A DNA stretch of 64,000 nt, taken from positions 1 to 64,000 of the forward strand of contig JAFWQM010000145.1 of NCBI GenBank assembly GCA_017509065.1, given 5' to 3'. This document shows, in pieces, positions 34,208 to 43,271 of this stretch. The notes under the pieces were generated by a model. That model worked only from the letters and a program-made list of their open reading frames with translations, was not told the origin of the DNA and searched no databases. The stretch's first letter is position 1. Each line of letters starts with the position of its first letter. Source of the stretch: Clostridia bacterium (GTDB taxonomy: Bacteria; Bacillota_A; Clostridia; Christensenellales; Aristaeellaceae). A program made the position numbers and the translations under genes.

Positions 34208-35320
34208 ATGCAGTTTTCCCAAAATATGGATCATAAAAAACAGATTATTTTCTTATCAGCCCTGCTGGTGCTGGTTATTTTGATCGGGCTTGCCGTTGCC
34301 GGCGTATTCGGGGGCAGCAACAAAAGCGTTACGGCAGTCAGGCTGCGGTGCACATCTACGCAGGACGTGACGCCCTTTGGCAACGATATCCTGTATTACG
34401 ACGGCATGACGCTGTACTGCCTGCAGTCCAACGGCTATGAAAGATGGAGCTATGCCGTGGGAGAAAACGCTTCTTTTACCTGCAGCGATACCGTCGTGGC
34501 CATATGGATGGGTTCCCAGCTTCATATTGTGGATAAGAACGGCAAGACCACCTACAACGAAAGCCTGTCAAACGCCATCCAGTTTGCCCGCGTTGGCAGC
34601 AAATACGTGGCAGTTGTGATGGGCAGCGACACCAGCCCGACGCTGGTGGTCAAGGACATGCAGGGCACCACGATGGACCAGGAAAGCAACGCGTACCAGG
34701 ACAGCATTATTCTGGACGCGGGTTTTTTCAGCGACGGCGATTTTCTCTGGACGACATCCCTTGACGCGTTTGGCGGCGTGCCGGACACCCTGCTGAATAC
34801 TTACCGCGTGAACGCGACGGCCTCCGGCGGCATCTCGCTGGGGGAAAACCTTGTGTACGCCGTGGTTTACGCGGGCACCGAACTGAACGTGATCAGCACC
34901 CGCCAGCTGCGGAAATACGATTACCGCGGCACGCAGGATACAACGGGCACCATGCTGGTGTACGGCTGGCAGCTGGAGGACGCCGCGCCCAGCGGCTCCG
35001 AAGCCATGCTGCTGTTCAAGCCCGCGAAAAGCAGCGATTACCTGGCGAGCATCAGCCAGCTTCGCCTGATTTGGGGAAAGACCGACCGCCGCTATTCCCT
35101 GCCCAGCGCCTGCGTTGGGGCGGCGCTGTACAACAAGCGCATCTATGCCTTCGCGGAGGATATGATTTACCGCGCCGACTTGGGCAGCAAGAGGTTTACG
35201 CCCATCAGTATTTCCCATCTGCTCGGAGGCCAGGCGGTGACGGGCTGTCTGGGCATCCTGAAAAACGGCGTGGCGCTTATCGCGTGCACGAACGAGGTCT
35301 ACGCCGTGACGCTGCTATGA
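34208..35320 (+). CDS. Membrane-anchored DUF5711-type beta-propeller protein
   Basis: A 370-residue protein with a short cytoplasmic start, one transmembrane helix (IIFLSALLVLVILIGLAVAGVF, about residues 13-34) and an extracytoplasmic region of repeated beta strands such as GNDILYYDGMTLYCL and GSQLHIVDKNGKTTY. This is the pattern of DUF5711/PQQ-like propellers of Clostridia. The function is unknown. GGAGGCGGC stands 12 bases before the ATG. The stop overlaps the hemW start (ATGA), so the two are co-expressed. Confidence 0.7.
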   Translation: MQFSQNMDHKKQIIFLSALLVLVILIGLAVAGVFGGSNKSVTAVRLRCTSTQDVTPFGNDILYYDGMTLYCLQSNGYERWSYAVGENASFTCSDTVVAIWMGSQLHIVDKNGKTTYNESLSNAIQFARVGSKYVAVVMGSDTSPTLVVKDMQGTTMDQESNAYQDSIILDAGFFSDGDFLWTTSLDAFGGVPDTLLNTYRVNATASGGISLGENLVYAVVYAGTELNVISTRQLRKYDYRGTQDTTGTMLVYGWQLEDAAPSGSEAMLLFKPAKSSDYLASISQLRLIWGKTDRRYSLPSACVGAALYNKRIYAFAEDMIYRADLGSKRFTPISISHLLGGQAVTGCLGILKNGVALIACTNEVYAVTLL

Positions 35321-36429
35321 AAAAAGAAATCGGCCTGTACGCGCATATTCCCTTTTGTGCGCGGAAATGCGCTTATTGCGATTTTGCGTCCTTCGCGGGC
35401 AGGGAGCAAGACGAAAGCGCTTACGTGGACGCGATGCTCCGCGAAGCGGAGAAGCGGAGCCGCGTTGACGCGAGGGTTGTGACCTTCTATATCGGCGGAG
35501 GGACGCCGTCGCTGCTCCCGCCCGCGCTGATGGACAGGTTGCTAAAGGGAATCAAAAGCTGCTTTGACTTTCTGCCCGACGCGGAATGTTCCTGCGAGTG
35601 CAACCCCGGCACGGTGACGGAAGCTTTTCTCGATACGCTGAGGGAAAACGGAATCAACCGTTTATCCTTCGGCGCGCAGGCTGCGCAGCCCCGGCTGCTT
35701 TCGCCGCTGGGGCGCATCCATACATGGGACCAGGTGCAGGAAAGCGTGAAAATGGCGCGGGATGCGGGCTTTGATAATATCAATCTTGACCTGATGCTGG
35801 GTCTTCCGACGCAAACGATTTATGATGTGCAGGAAACGCTTTCCGAAGCGCTTTCGCTGTCTCCGACGCACCTTTCCTGCTATGGGCTGATCGTGGAGGA
35901 AGGCACGAAAATGCAGCGCATGGTAGAGTGTGGGGATTGGACGCTGCCCGACGAGGACCTGGAGCGCGAGATGTACGAGCTATGCCGGGAAACGCTGTCG
36001 AGGCACGGCTTTTCACAGTATGAGATAAGCAATTTTGCTCGGCCCGGTTATGCGTGCCGCCACAATATGGATTGCTGGAAACGGAAGGAATATGTCGGCA
36101 TCGGCAGCGCCGCCTGCGGCTTTCTGGAGAATGTCCGCTACCGGAATCCGCCCGATCTGGACGACTATCTGGCCGGGAAACCAGCAGAGGAAACCGTGAT
36201 TTCAAGCGAGGAGGCGCGCTTTGAAAGCGTCATGCTCGGCTTGCGAATGACGGAGGGGGTTTCCGACGAGGCGTTTACACGCATGCACAGCGTTTCGATC
36301 AGGGAAGCCTTTGGATCGAAATTAGAAAAGCCGCTTCGCCAGGGCCTGATTATTTGGCAGGACGGTTTTTTGCGCCTGACCAGAAAGGGCATGGATGTTC
36401 AGAACAGCGTGCTGGTGGAACTGTTGTGA
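35317..36429 (+). CDS. hemW: Radical SAM heme chaperone HemW
   Basis: A 370-residue radical SAM protein of the HemW family, once annotated as oxygen-independent coproporphyrinogen III oxidase. The iron-sulfur motif is C14xxxC18xxC21 (CARKCAYC), followed by FYIGGGTPSLLP, CNPGTVTEAFL and the HemW_C region. A true HemN has one more residue after the third Cys motif (CxxxCxxCxC), and that fourth Cys is absent here (CDF), which supports HemW. It inserts heme into respiratory proteins in other bacteria. It overlaps the DUF5711 stop by four bases. Confidence 0.9.
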   Translation: MKKEIGLYAHIPFCARKCAYCDFASFAGREQDESAYVDAMLREAEKRSRVDARVVTFYIGGGTPSLLPPALMDRLLKGIKSCFDFLPDAECSCECNPGTVTEAFLDTLRENGINRLSFGAQAAQPRLLSPLGRIHTWDQVQESVKMARDAGFDNINLDLMLGLPTQTIYDVQETLSEALSLSPTHLSCYGLIVEEGTKMQRMVECGDWTLPDEDLEREMYELCRETLSRHGFSQYEISNFARPGYACRHNMDCWKRKEYVGIGSAACGFLENVRYRNPPDLDDYLAGKPAEETVISSEEARFESVMLGLRMTEGVSDEAFTRMHSVSIREAFGSKLEKPLRQGLIIWQDGFLRLTRKGMDVQNSVLVELL

Positions 36430-36446
36430 CAAAAGAAAATTGCTGC

Positions 36447-36491
36447 CAGGGATCAGGAATCCGGATGAGATTTTCTGATCCCTGTTTCTTT
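36447..36491 (+). terminator. Terminator after hemW
   Basis: CAGGGATCAG (36447-36456) pairs perfectly with CTGATCCCTG (36475-36484) across an 18-base loop, followed by TTTCTTT. Confidence 0.8.
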
Positions 36492-36523
36492 ACAAAAAAG
36501 TTTTACTATGCTATCACTTTAGC

Positions 36524-36552
36524 TTGACAGCGTGATAAAGCAGTGATATACT
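36524..36552 (+). promoter_or_regulatory. Promoter of the histidine operon with flanking inverted repeat
   Basis: TTGACA (36524-36529), 17 bases, TATACT (36547-36552). TATCACT (36512-36518) and AGTGATA (36542-36548) form an inverted repeat that brackets the -35 and overlaps the -10, and GTGATAAAG lies between. This layout is that of a repressor operator. No T-box features (stem I, GGTGGNACC bulge) are visible in the 37-base gap to hisZ. Confidence 0.8.
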
Positions 36553-36589
36553 ATACTTCGTAAAACCGATGATCACTGAGGAGGAACCT

Positions 36590-37720
36590 ATGGACCAGGA
36601 TGTGACCCGAGCACTGCGCAGGGAGGAAAAGATTACCCTGACCCTTCGGGCGCTGTATGAGCAGTACGGCTTCCGCAAATACAGGATGGGGAAGTTCGAG
36701 GAATATGAACTGTATATGGAGAATAAGAGCTTCCTCAAAAATCCCAACATCATTTCTTTTCACGACCTGGACGGGCGGCTCATGGCTTTAAAGCCGGACG
36801 TGACGCTTTCGATCGCCAAAAACACGCAGGCGAGCGCCCAGTCCAGCGAAAAGGTGTATTATCTTGAAAATGTTTACTGGCTGGAAAAGCAGAGCGGCGG
36901 GTATAAGGAGGTCACCCAGCTTGGCCTGGAATCCATCGGCAGGCTCGACGCGCTGTCTTTTTATGAGGTGCTTTGCCTGGCACAGGAAACGCTGACGGCC
37001 ATCAGCGGCAGTCATTGGATGCAGGTGAGCCATATCGGCTTCTGGGTGGCGCTGCTGGACGGGCTGAGCATCGAGGAAGGGCTTCGGAAGGAGCTGTTCT
37101 CCTGTATCCACGGCAAGCGGCTGCATGAACTCCGCGCGCTGCTGGAGGGGGCGAATACCGCTCCTTTCGCCATTGAGCTGATCATGCAGGCCGCGTCCCT
37201 CTGCGGGAGTTTTACAGACACCCTGGCCGCCGCCCGGCGCATCGCCATTACCAACGGCATGACCGACGCACTGAACGAACTGGAAACCGTGTATGGGCTG
37301 CTGGGACAAAAGGGCTGCGCTGACCGGATGCTGCTCGATTTCTCCCTGGTGAACGACTGCGATTACTACGACGGCCTGATTTTTCAGGGGTATGCGGAGG
37401 GCGTGCCGCGCGCGCTGCTGGCCGGCGGGTATTACGGCAGGCTGCTCAGGAAGTTCGGCAGGAACCTGGACGCTATCGGCTTCGCCGTGTACCTGAACGA
37501 ACTGGACGTGCTGTTCCGTTCTCAGCACGGGGCTGACGTGGACGCGCTGATTCTGTATCAGGAAACCGACGATTACCGCAAGCTCCTTGCGCAGGCAGAC
37601 GCGCTGCGCGGCGAAGGAAAGCGCGTGCGGCTGGAAAAGAAAACGCCCGAGAACGTAAGGTTCACGCATGCGTACAGGTTCACGGAAAACGGCCTTGAGG
37701 AGGTGGGGAAGGATGCTTAA
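36590..37720 (+). CDS. hisZ: ATP phosphoribosyltransferase regulatory subunit HisZ
   Basis: A 376-residue class II histidyl-tRNA synthetase paralogue without the anticodon domain. LRREEKITLTLRALYEQYGF, then motif-2-like FHDLDGRLMALKPDVTLSIAK, is the HisZ pattern. It is the regulatory subunit for the short form of HisG encoded next, with which it forms the feedback-inhibited hetero-octamer. ATG 36590 follows GAGGAGG; an in-frame ATG at 36569 lacks a ribosome site. The stop overlaps hisG by 8 bases. Confidence 0.93.
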   Translation: MDQDVTRALRREEKITLTLRALYEQYGFRKYRMGKFEEYELYMENKSFLKNPNIISFHDLDGRLMALKPDVTLSIAKNTQASAQSSEKVYYLENVYWLEKQSGGYKEVTQLGLESIGRLDALSFYEVLCLAQETLTAISGSHWMQVSHIGFWVALLDGLSIEEGLRKELFSCIHGKRLHELRALLEGANTAPFAIELIMQAASLCGSFTDTLAAARRIAITNGMTDALNELETVYGLLGQKGCADRMLLDFSLVNDCDYYDGLIFQGYAEGVPRALLAGGYYGRLLRKFGRNLDAIGFAVYLNELDVLFRSQHGADVDALILYQETDDYRKLLAQADALRGEGKRVRLEKKTPENVRFTHAYRFTENGLEEVGKDA

Positions 37721-38336
37721 CATCGCTTTGCCGAAGGGAAGACTGGGCGACCAGGTGCTTTCCCTGTTCTCCAAGATCGGCTTTGACTGCGGCGGCATTT
37801 ATGACGGCGACCGGCGACTGGTGCTGGAAAGCCCGGAAAGCGGGGTGCGCTACCTGCTGGTGAAGCCCTCCGACGTAGCGATTTACGTGGAGTACGGTGC
37901 GGCGGATATCGGCGTGGTGGGCAAGGACATCCTGCTGGACGGCGAACCGGACGTGTATGAGCTGCTCGACCTGAATATCGGCAAGTGCCGCATTTGCGTG
38001 GCCGGGCCGGATGATTATACGGAAGACCGGGAATCGGTGCTGCGGGTGGCGACGAAGTTTACCAAGGTTGCCAAGGATTACTACAACGCCAAAAATCGCG
38101 AAATCGAGATCATCAAGCTCAACGGTTCCATCGAGCTGGCCCCGATCCTGGGTCTCACCGATGTGATCGTGGACATCGTGGAGTCGGGCCGCACGCTGAA
38201 GGAAAACCATTTGAAGGTGCTGGAAACCGTGTGCCCCATCAGCGCCCGCCTGATTGCCAACCGGGCCAGCTACTTATTTAAAAACGAGATCATTATGCAA
38301 ATTACCGAAAAACTGCAGGGGGTGCTTCCGCAATGA
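37713..38336 (+). CDS. hisG: ATP phosphoribosyltransferase, short form HisG
   Basis: A 207-residue catalytic subunit for the first step of histidine synthesis (ATP + PRPP to phosphoribosyl-ATP). It lacks the C-terminal regulatory domain of long HisG, as expected with hisZ beside it. It opens MLNIALPKGRLGDQV; the PRPP-binding signature is GLTDVIVDIVESGRTLKENHL. Start ATG 37713 is inside the hisZ end, with GAGGAGGTGGGG before it. Confidence 0.96.
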   Translation: MLNIALPKGRLGDQVLSLFSKIGFDCGGIYDGDRRLVLESPESGVRYLLVKPSDVAIYVEYGAADIGVVGKDILLDGEPDVYELLDLNIGKCRICVAGPDDYTEDRESVLRVATKFTKVAKDYYNAKNREIEIIKLNGSIELAPILGLTDVIVDIVESGRTLKENHLKVLETVCPISARLIANRASYLFKNEIIMQITEKLQGVLPQ

Positions 38337-39616
38337 TGAAGATCATGCCCGTGGATCAGTTCAGACCCGAGGAATTCAAAACCCCGCCCATCCAGGCGGG
38401 CAACGAAATCGAAGCTATTGTAGATGAAATCATCGCCAACGTTCGGGCGAATGGTGATAAAGCGCTGATAGAATGCGCCGCGAAGTTCGACAAGGCGAAT
38501 CTTACTTCCGTCCTGGTCAGCGAGGAGGAAATCGCGGAAGCCTTCGCTGCCTGCGATGCGGAATTCATCGAAATATTAAAGCAAGCCAGGGATAACATCG
38601 AAGCCTTCCACAAGCACCAGGTGCGCAACAGCTTCATCGTCAGCAAAGAGGATGGCAGGGTGATGGGCCAGCGGATGATCCCACTAAAGCGTGCGGGCCT
38701 GTACGTGCCCGGCGGCACGGCAGCCTATCCTTCCTCCGTGCTCATGAACGCAGTGCCGCCGAAAATCGCCGGGGTGAAGGAAATCGTCATCGCCACCCCA
38801 CCGGGAAAAGACGGCAAAGTGAATCCCGCTATCCTCTGCGCGGCGAAAATCGCGGGCGTCACGAAGATCGTGAAGGCGGGCGGGGCGCAGGCCATCGCGG
38901 CCTTGGCTTACGGCACGGAGTCCGTGCCCGCGGTGGACAAGATCGTCGGCCCCGGCAACGTGTTTGTGGCGACAGCCAAGCGCCGGGTGTACGGCGTGGT
39001 GGATATCGACATGATCGCCGGGCCGAGCGAAATTCTTGTACTGGCCGACGGAAAGAGCAATCCGGCTTTCGTGGCGGCGGACTTGCTTTCCCAGGCGGAA
39101 CATGATAAACTATCCTCAGCGATTCTGGTAACGGACAGCGAAGAACTGGCGAAGCAGGTACAGGCTGAAGTGGAAAAGCAATTGAAGGAGCTGCCGCGGG
39201 AGGCCATCGCCCGGGTTTCCGTGGATAACAACGGCAAAATCATCGTGGCCCACAATCTGGAGCAGGGCATTGAAATCGCAAACCTCATCGCGCCTGAACA
39301 CCTGGAAATCTGCGTGGACGATCCCTTCTCCTACCTGCCCCGCATTGAGAGCGCGGGAAGCGTGTTCTTGGGCCGTAACGTGCCGGAAGCCCTGGGCGAT
39401 TACTGGGCTGGCCCCAACCACACCTTGCCCACCAGCGGCACAGCCCGCTTTTCCTCGCCCCTTTCGGTGGACGATTTCGTGAAAAAGTCCCAGTTCCTTT
39501 ACTATTCCACGGACGCCCTGAAAGAAGCCAAGGACAGCATCGTGTCCTTTGCCAAGCGGGAGGGGCTGAACGGCCACGCCAATTCCGTGGCGATCCGGTT
39601 CGGTGAAAAAGTATGA
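38333..39616 (+). CDS. hisD: Histidinol dehydrogenase
   Basis: A 427-residue NAD-dependent, zinc-containing enzyme for the last two oxidations of histidine synthesis. YVPGGTAAYPSSVLM, IVGPGNVFVATAKR, GPSEILVLAD and the zinc/active-site AEHDKLSSAILVT are present. It overlaps the hisG stop by four bases (ATGATG; either Met may start). Confidence 0.97.
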   Translation: MMKIMPVDQFRPEEFKTPPIQAGNEIEAIVDEIIANVRANGDKALIECAAKFDKANLTSVLVSEEEIAEAFAACDAEFIEILKQARDNIEAFHKHQVRNSFIVSKEDGRVMGQRMIPLKRAGLYVPGGTAAYPSSVLMNAVPPKIAGVKEIVIATPPGKDGKVNPAILCAAKIAGVTKIVKAGGAQAIAALAYGTESVPAVDKIVGPGNVFVATAKRRVYGVVDIDMIAGPSEILVLADGKSNPAFVAADLLSQAEHDKLSSAILVTDSEELAKQVQAEVEKQLKELPREAIARVSVDNNGKIIVAHNLEQGIEIANLIAPEHLEICVDDPFSYLPRIESAGSVFLGRNVPEALGDYWAGPNHTLPTSGTARFSSPLSVDDFVKKSQFLYYSTDALKEAKDSIVSFAKREGLNGHANSVAIRFGEKV

Positions 39617-40659
39617 GCAGATATTTGAGCGAGCGCTTGCAGGCCCTGGCCCCGTATGTGCCCGGCGAGCAGCCCAAGGTGAAGCTGATCAAGCTGAACA
39701 CCAACGAAAGCCCCTTTCCTCCCGCGCCGGGCGTGAAGGAGGCGGTGGCGGCAGCAGCGGGAACCTTGCAACTATATAACGACTTAGCCGCAACGAAGCT
39801 GACCCGGCTGCTGGCTGAAACCTACGGATTAAAAGAAAACCAGATCACCGTCAGCAACGGTTCCGATGAAATTTTGGCTTTCGCTTTCCAGGCATTCGGC
39901 GGGCATGGGCTGGTCTTTCCTGATATTACCTACGGCTTCTACCCCGTGTGGGCGGAACTGTACGGCCTGGACGCGAAGATTATTCCATTGGACGCGGATT
40001 TCAGCATCGACATTTCGGACTATCAGGGCAATGACCGTTGCATCGTCATCGCCAACCCCAACGCGCCCACCGGCAAAGCCCTGCCGCTGTCTGCTTTAAA
40101 AGAAATCGCCGAAAAGAACCCCGACCAGGTGGTCATCGTGGACGAAGCCTACGTGGATTTCGGCGGGGAAAGCGCCTTGGCGCTGGTGCCGGAGTTTGAC
40201 AACGTGCTGGTGGTACGCACCTTCTCCAAGTCCCGCCAACTGGCCGGGGCGCGGCTGGGCTTCGCCATGGGCAGCGCCACCCTGATTGACGACCTGAACC
40301 GCGTGCGCTTCTCCTTCCACCCCTACAACGTGAACAGCCTCACCCAGGCAGCGGGCGCGGCGGCGCTGGAGCAGCCGGAATACTTTGAATCCTGTCGCAG
40401 AACGATTATGGAGACCCGCGCCTGGACGGTGGAACAGTTGAAAGCCCTGGGCTTCCGAGTGCTGGACAGCAAGGCCAACTTTGTCTTTGCCAGCGCGCCG
40501 GGCATGAGCGGCGGGGAATATCAGAAGAAACTGCGGGAGAAAAACATCCTGATCCGGCATTTCAACATCCCCAGAATACAGGATTTCGTGCGCATCACCA
40601 TCGGGACGAAGGAACAAATGGCGGCGCTGATACAAGCCACCAAGGAGATTTTGACATGA
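39613..40659 (+). CDS. hisC: Histidinol-phosphate aminotransferase
   Basis: A 348-residue PLP-dependent class I/II aminotransferase. LNTNESPFPPAPGV is the N-terminal substrate region, NPNAPTGKAL and DEAYVDF bind the cofactor, and RTFSKSRQLAG has Lys206 as Schiff-base lysine. It overlaps hisD (ATGA) and hisB (ATGA). Confidence 0.95.
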   Translation: MSRYLSERLQALAPYVPGEQPKVKLIKLNTNESPFPPAPGVKEAVAAAAGTLQLYNDLAATKLTRLLAETYGLKENQITVSNGSDEILAFAFQAFGGHGLVFPDITYGFYPVWAELYGLDAKIIPLDADFSIDISDYQGNDRCIVIANPNAPTGKALPLSALKEIAEKNPDQVVIVDEAYVDFGGESALALVPEFDNVLVVRTFSKSRQLAGARLGFAMGSATLIDDLNRVRFSFHPYNVNSLTQAAGAAALEQPEYFESCRRTIMETRAWTVEQLKALGFRVLDSKANFVFASAPGMSGGEYQKKLREKNILIRHFNIPRIQDFVRITIGTKEQMAALIQATKEILT

Positions 40660-41243
40660 GACAGGCAGTGATTGAGCGGACAACCAAAGAAACGGACATT
40701 CGTCTGTCCCTGAACCTGGACGGAACAGGCAAAGCGGAGATCGATACCGGCGTGGGCTTCCTGAACCACATGCTGGAGCTGTTGGCTTTTCACAGCAGCT
40801 TTGACCTGACCGTTCAATGCAAGGGTGATACCTGGGTGGACGATCATCATTCCGTGGAGGATATTGGTATTGCTTTTGGCCAAGCCCTCTCCGAAGCCCT
40901 GGACGATAAAAAGGGCATCACCCGGTATGGTAATTTCCTGCTGCCCATGGACGAAGCGCTGGTCCTGGTCGCCATTGACCTGTCCGGGCGGGAAACGCTG
41001 GGGTATCAGGTGCAGCTTCCTACGGAAAAAGTGGGTACGTTCGACACCGAGCTTGTGAAGGAATTCATGCTGGGCTTCACCCGCAACGCCAAAGCCTGCC
41101 TGCATTTCCACCAACTGGCCGGCGAAAACACCCACCACATCATCGAAGCCATGTTCAAGGGGATGGGAAGGGCCTTACGGCAGGCAGTTACCATCGACCC
41201 GGCAAGGGCGGGGGAGACGCCATCATCCAAAGGATTGCTTTGA
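40656..41243 (+). CDS. hisB: Imidazoleglycerol-phosphate dehydratase
   Basis: A 195-residue monofunctional HisB. GVGFLNHMLELLAFHS and DDHHSVEDIGIAFGQ, with the manganese-binding histidines, come early; ENTHHIIEAMFKGMGRALRQA comes late. It lacks the phosphatase domain found in enterobacterial HisB, so histidinol-phosphatase must be encoded elsewhere. Confidence 0.97.
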   Translation: MRQAVIERTTKETDIRLSLNLDGTGKAEIDTGVGFLNHMLELLAFHSSFDLTVQCKGDTWVDDHHSVEDIGIAFGQALSEALDDKKGITRYGNFLLPMDEALVLVAIDLSGRETLGYQVQLPTEKVGTFDTELVKEFMLGFTRNAKACLHFHQLAGENTHHIIEAMFKGMGRALRQAVTIDPARAGETPSSKGLL

Positions 41244-41258
41244 GAAGGAGCGCGTGCC

Positions 41259-41876
41259 ATGATTGCCATCATCGACTACGGCGTGGGAAACCTTTATTCC
41301 CTCAGCCATTCGCTTTCCTTCCTGGGCATTGAAAACGTCGTGACCCGGAATGAGAAAGAAATCCTCAGCGCGGATAAGATCATCCTGCCTGGCGTCGGCG
41401 CGTTCGGAGACGCCCGGAACAAGCTCAGGGAAACAGGAATGGACAGGTTGGTGCTTCAAAAAGCCAAGGCGGGCGCGCCGCTATTGGGCATTTGCCTCGG
41501 GATGCAACTGCTGTTTGAGAAAAGCTACGAGTACGGCGTTCATAAGGGCTTGGGCCTACTCCCCGGCGAAATCTGCCCCTTGAAGCCGGATATTCCCGAA
41601 AACTTGAAAGTGCCGCACATTGGATGGAATAACCTGCGCATCGTGGGGGAAAGCCCACTGCTGAAAGACATCCAGGAAGGAGACAGCGTGTATTACGTCC
41701 ACTCCTTCTACGCCAAGGGCGCGGGGGACGCGGTGAAGGCGGCGTCGGAATACGGCGTGATGGTGCCGGGGCTGGTGCAACGCGGCAACGTGTTCGGGGC
41801 GCAGTTCCACCCTGAAAAGAGCGGCCCGGTAGGGCTGAAAATGCTGAAAGCGTTCGGGGAGGGAAGCTTATGCTGA
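41259..41876 (+). CDS. hisH: Imidazole glycerol phosphate synthase, glutaminase subunit HisH
   Basis: A 205-residue class I glutamine amidotransferase. Nucleophile Cys79 lies in GICLGMQLLF; the His-Glu pair is in FHPEKSG. It supplies ammonia to HisF. It starts 15 bases after hisB with GAAGGAGCGC and overlaps hisA by 7 bases. Confidence 0.96.
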   Translation: MIAIIDYGVGNLYSLSHSLSFLGIENVVTRNEKEILSADKIILPGVGAFGDARNKLRETGMDRLVLQKAKAGAPLLGICLGMQLLFEKSYEYGVHKGLGLLPGEICPLKPDIPENLKVPHIGWNNLRIVGESPLLKDIQEGDSVYYVHSFYAKGAGDAVKAASEYGVMVPGLVQRGNVFGAQFHPEKSGPVGLKMLKAFGEGSLC

Positions 41877-42586
41877 TTTTTCCGGCGATTGACCTAAGGG
41901 ATGGCCAGGTGGTACGCCTGGTGGAGGGCGACTACGACCGCATGACCGTCTACGGTGACGACCCGCTTTCGACCGCCAAAGCCTACAAGATGGCAGGTGC
42001 GGAATACCTGCATGTGGTGGATCTCGACGCGGCCAAGGACGGCAAGCAGAAAAACCTGGCTGTCATTCAAAAGCTGGCTTCTGAAAGTGGCTTAAAGTTG
42101 GAAGTCGGCGGCGGCGTGCGGGATGAGGATAGTGCCAAGCGCTATCTGGACGCGGGCGTGACCCGGGTGATTTTAGGCTCTGCCGCCATTGAAAACCCTC
42201 AATTCATGGAATCTCTGGCAAAACAGTACCCTGGAAAAGTGGCGGCGGGCGTGGACGCAAAGAACGGCTTCGTCGCCATTCACGGCTGGAAAACAATCAC
42301 GGACATCGTCGCCTATGACTTCGTGGAAAGCCTACCGCAACGGGGCATCGACACCGTGATTTACACCGACATCAGCCGGGACGGGAAGCTCCAGGGGCCG
42401 AAAATCGGGGCTTACGAACGCTTAAGCCAGATCAAAGATTTACAGATCGTCGCCTCCGGCGGCGTGTCCAGCCCGGAGGATATTGCTGCCTTGGCAAAGC
42501 TGAACCTCTATGCCGCCATCATCGGCAAGGCGCTTTACGATGGCAGGATCACGCTGGAGCAGGCCCTGGAAACGGCGAAAGGATAA
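41870..42586 (+). CDS. hisA: ProFAR isomerase HisA
   Basis: A 238-residue (beta/alpha)8 isomerase, fourth step of the pathway. AIDLRDGQVVRLVEGDYDRMTVY has the catalytic Asp near the start, and EVGGGVRDEDSAKRYLDAG and TDISRDGKLQGP, with the second Asp, follow. Confidence 0.96.
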   Translation: MLIFPAIDLRDGQVVRLVEGDYDRMTVYGDDPLSTAKAYKMAGAEYLHVVDLDAAKDGKQKNLAVIQKLASESGLKLEVGGGVRDEDSAKRYLDAGVTRVILGSAAIENPQFMESLAKQYPGKVAAGVDAKNGFVAIHGWKTITDIVAYDFVESLPQRGIDTVIYTDISRDGKLQGPKIGAYERLSQIKDLQIVASGGVSSPEDIAALAKLNLYAAIIGKALYDGRITLEQALETAKG

Positions 42587-42594
42587 GAAGCATT

Positions 42595-43251
42595 ATGAAC
42601 AAAGATTGGTCCGAGCAGAACAAGAAGATGCAGGCACTTTTGAAAAAAACGACTTTTGACCAGGGAATCGAAGAATTGATTTCTTTGCGCAAAACGCTGA
42701 TGGCACAGATGCAGTCTTGGCGGGGAAAGTTGTCCGACGCAGATTTCAGTAAAATGCCGTTTCCCAACGCCGAGGGGTATCACAGCAAAACCGTGGCCTA
42801 TTCCATCTGGCACATCATGCGTATTGAAGACATTGTGGTCAATACACTGATTCGCAATCAGGAAGAGGTTTTATTTGCGGGAGACTATCAGAAGAAAACC
42901 TCCTCCCCAATCATCACGACGGGCAACGAGCTTGTGAAGGAGCAGATCGATGCGTTTTCGGAAAAGCTGAATATCGGTGCATTATATGATTACGCTGAAG
43001 CAGTAAAAGAAAACACGGATAAATGGCTTCGTTCCCTCCGCTATGAAGAACTGAAACAGCGTTTTTCGGATGAAGATAAAGAAAGAATCAGGAGCTTGGG
43101 CGTAGTCAGCCCGGACGAGCGCGCTGCGTGGCTGATTGATTACTGGGGTGGAAAGGACGTGGCAGGGTTGATCAAAATGCCTTTGTCCCGACACTGGATC
43201 ATGCACATTGAGGCGGCGGAGCGGATCATCGCCAAAATCAGCGCGGTATAA
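42595..43251 (+). CDS. DinB-superfamily protein embedded in the his operon
   Basis: A 218-residue, mostly alpha-helical protein. SIWHIMRIEDIVVNTLI and HWIMHIEAAERI carry the spaced histidines that bind metal in the DinB/DfsB four-helix family, which includes putative thiol transferases and metal-dependent hydrolases. It sits between hisA (8-base gap) and hisF (20-base gap) and in the same direction, so it is transcribed with the pathway. Its ribosome site is weak (AAGAAGC). No histidine-pathway role is known for this family. It could be a passenger or could supply an activity missing from the operon; the latter is a guess. Confidence 0.65.
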   Translation: MNKDWSEQNKKMQALLKKTTFDQGIEELISLRKTLMAQMQSWRGKLSDADFSKMPFPNAEGYHSKTVAYSIWHIMRIEDIVVNTLIRNQEEVLFAGDYQKKTSSPIITTGNELVKEQIDAFSEKLNIGALYDYAEAVKENTDKWLRSLRYEELKQRFSDEDKERIRSLGVVSPDERAAWLIDYWGGKDVAGLIKMPLSRHWIMHIEAAERIIAKISAV

Positions 43252-43271
43252 AACGAGAGGATGAAAACAGC

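Noticed and set aside
36430..36589. T-box or attenuator before the histidine operon
   Set aside because: The stem at 36447-36484 lies upstream of the his promoter and has a normal terminator tail for hemW; the short 5' UTR has no specifier loop or T-box sequence.
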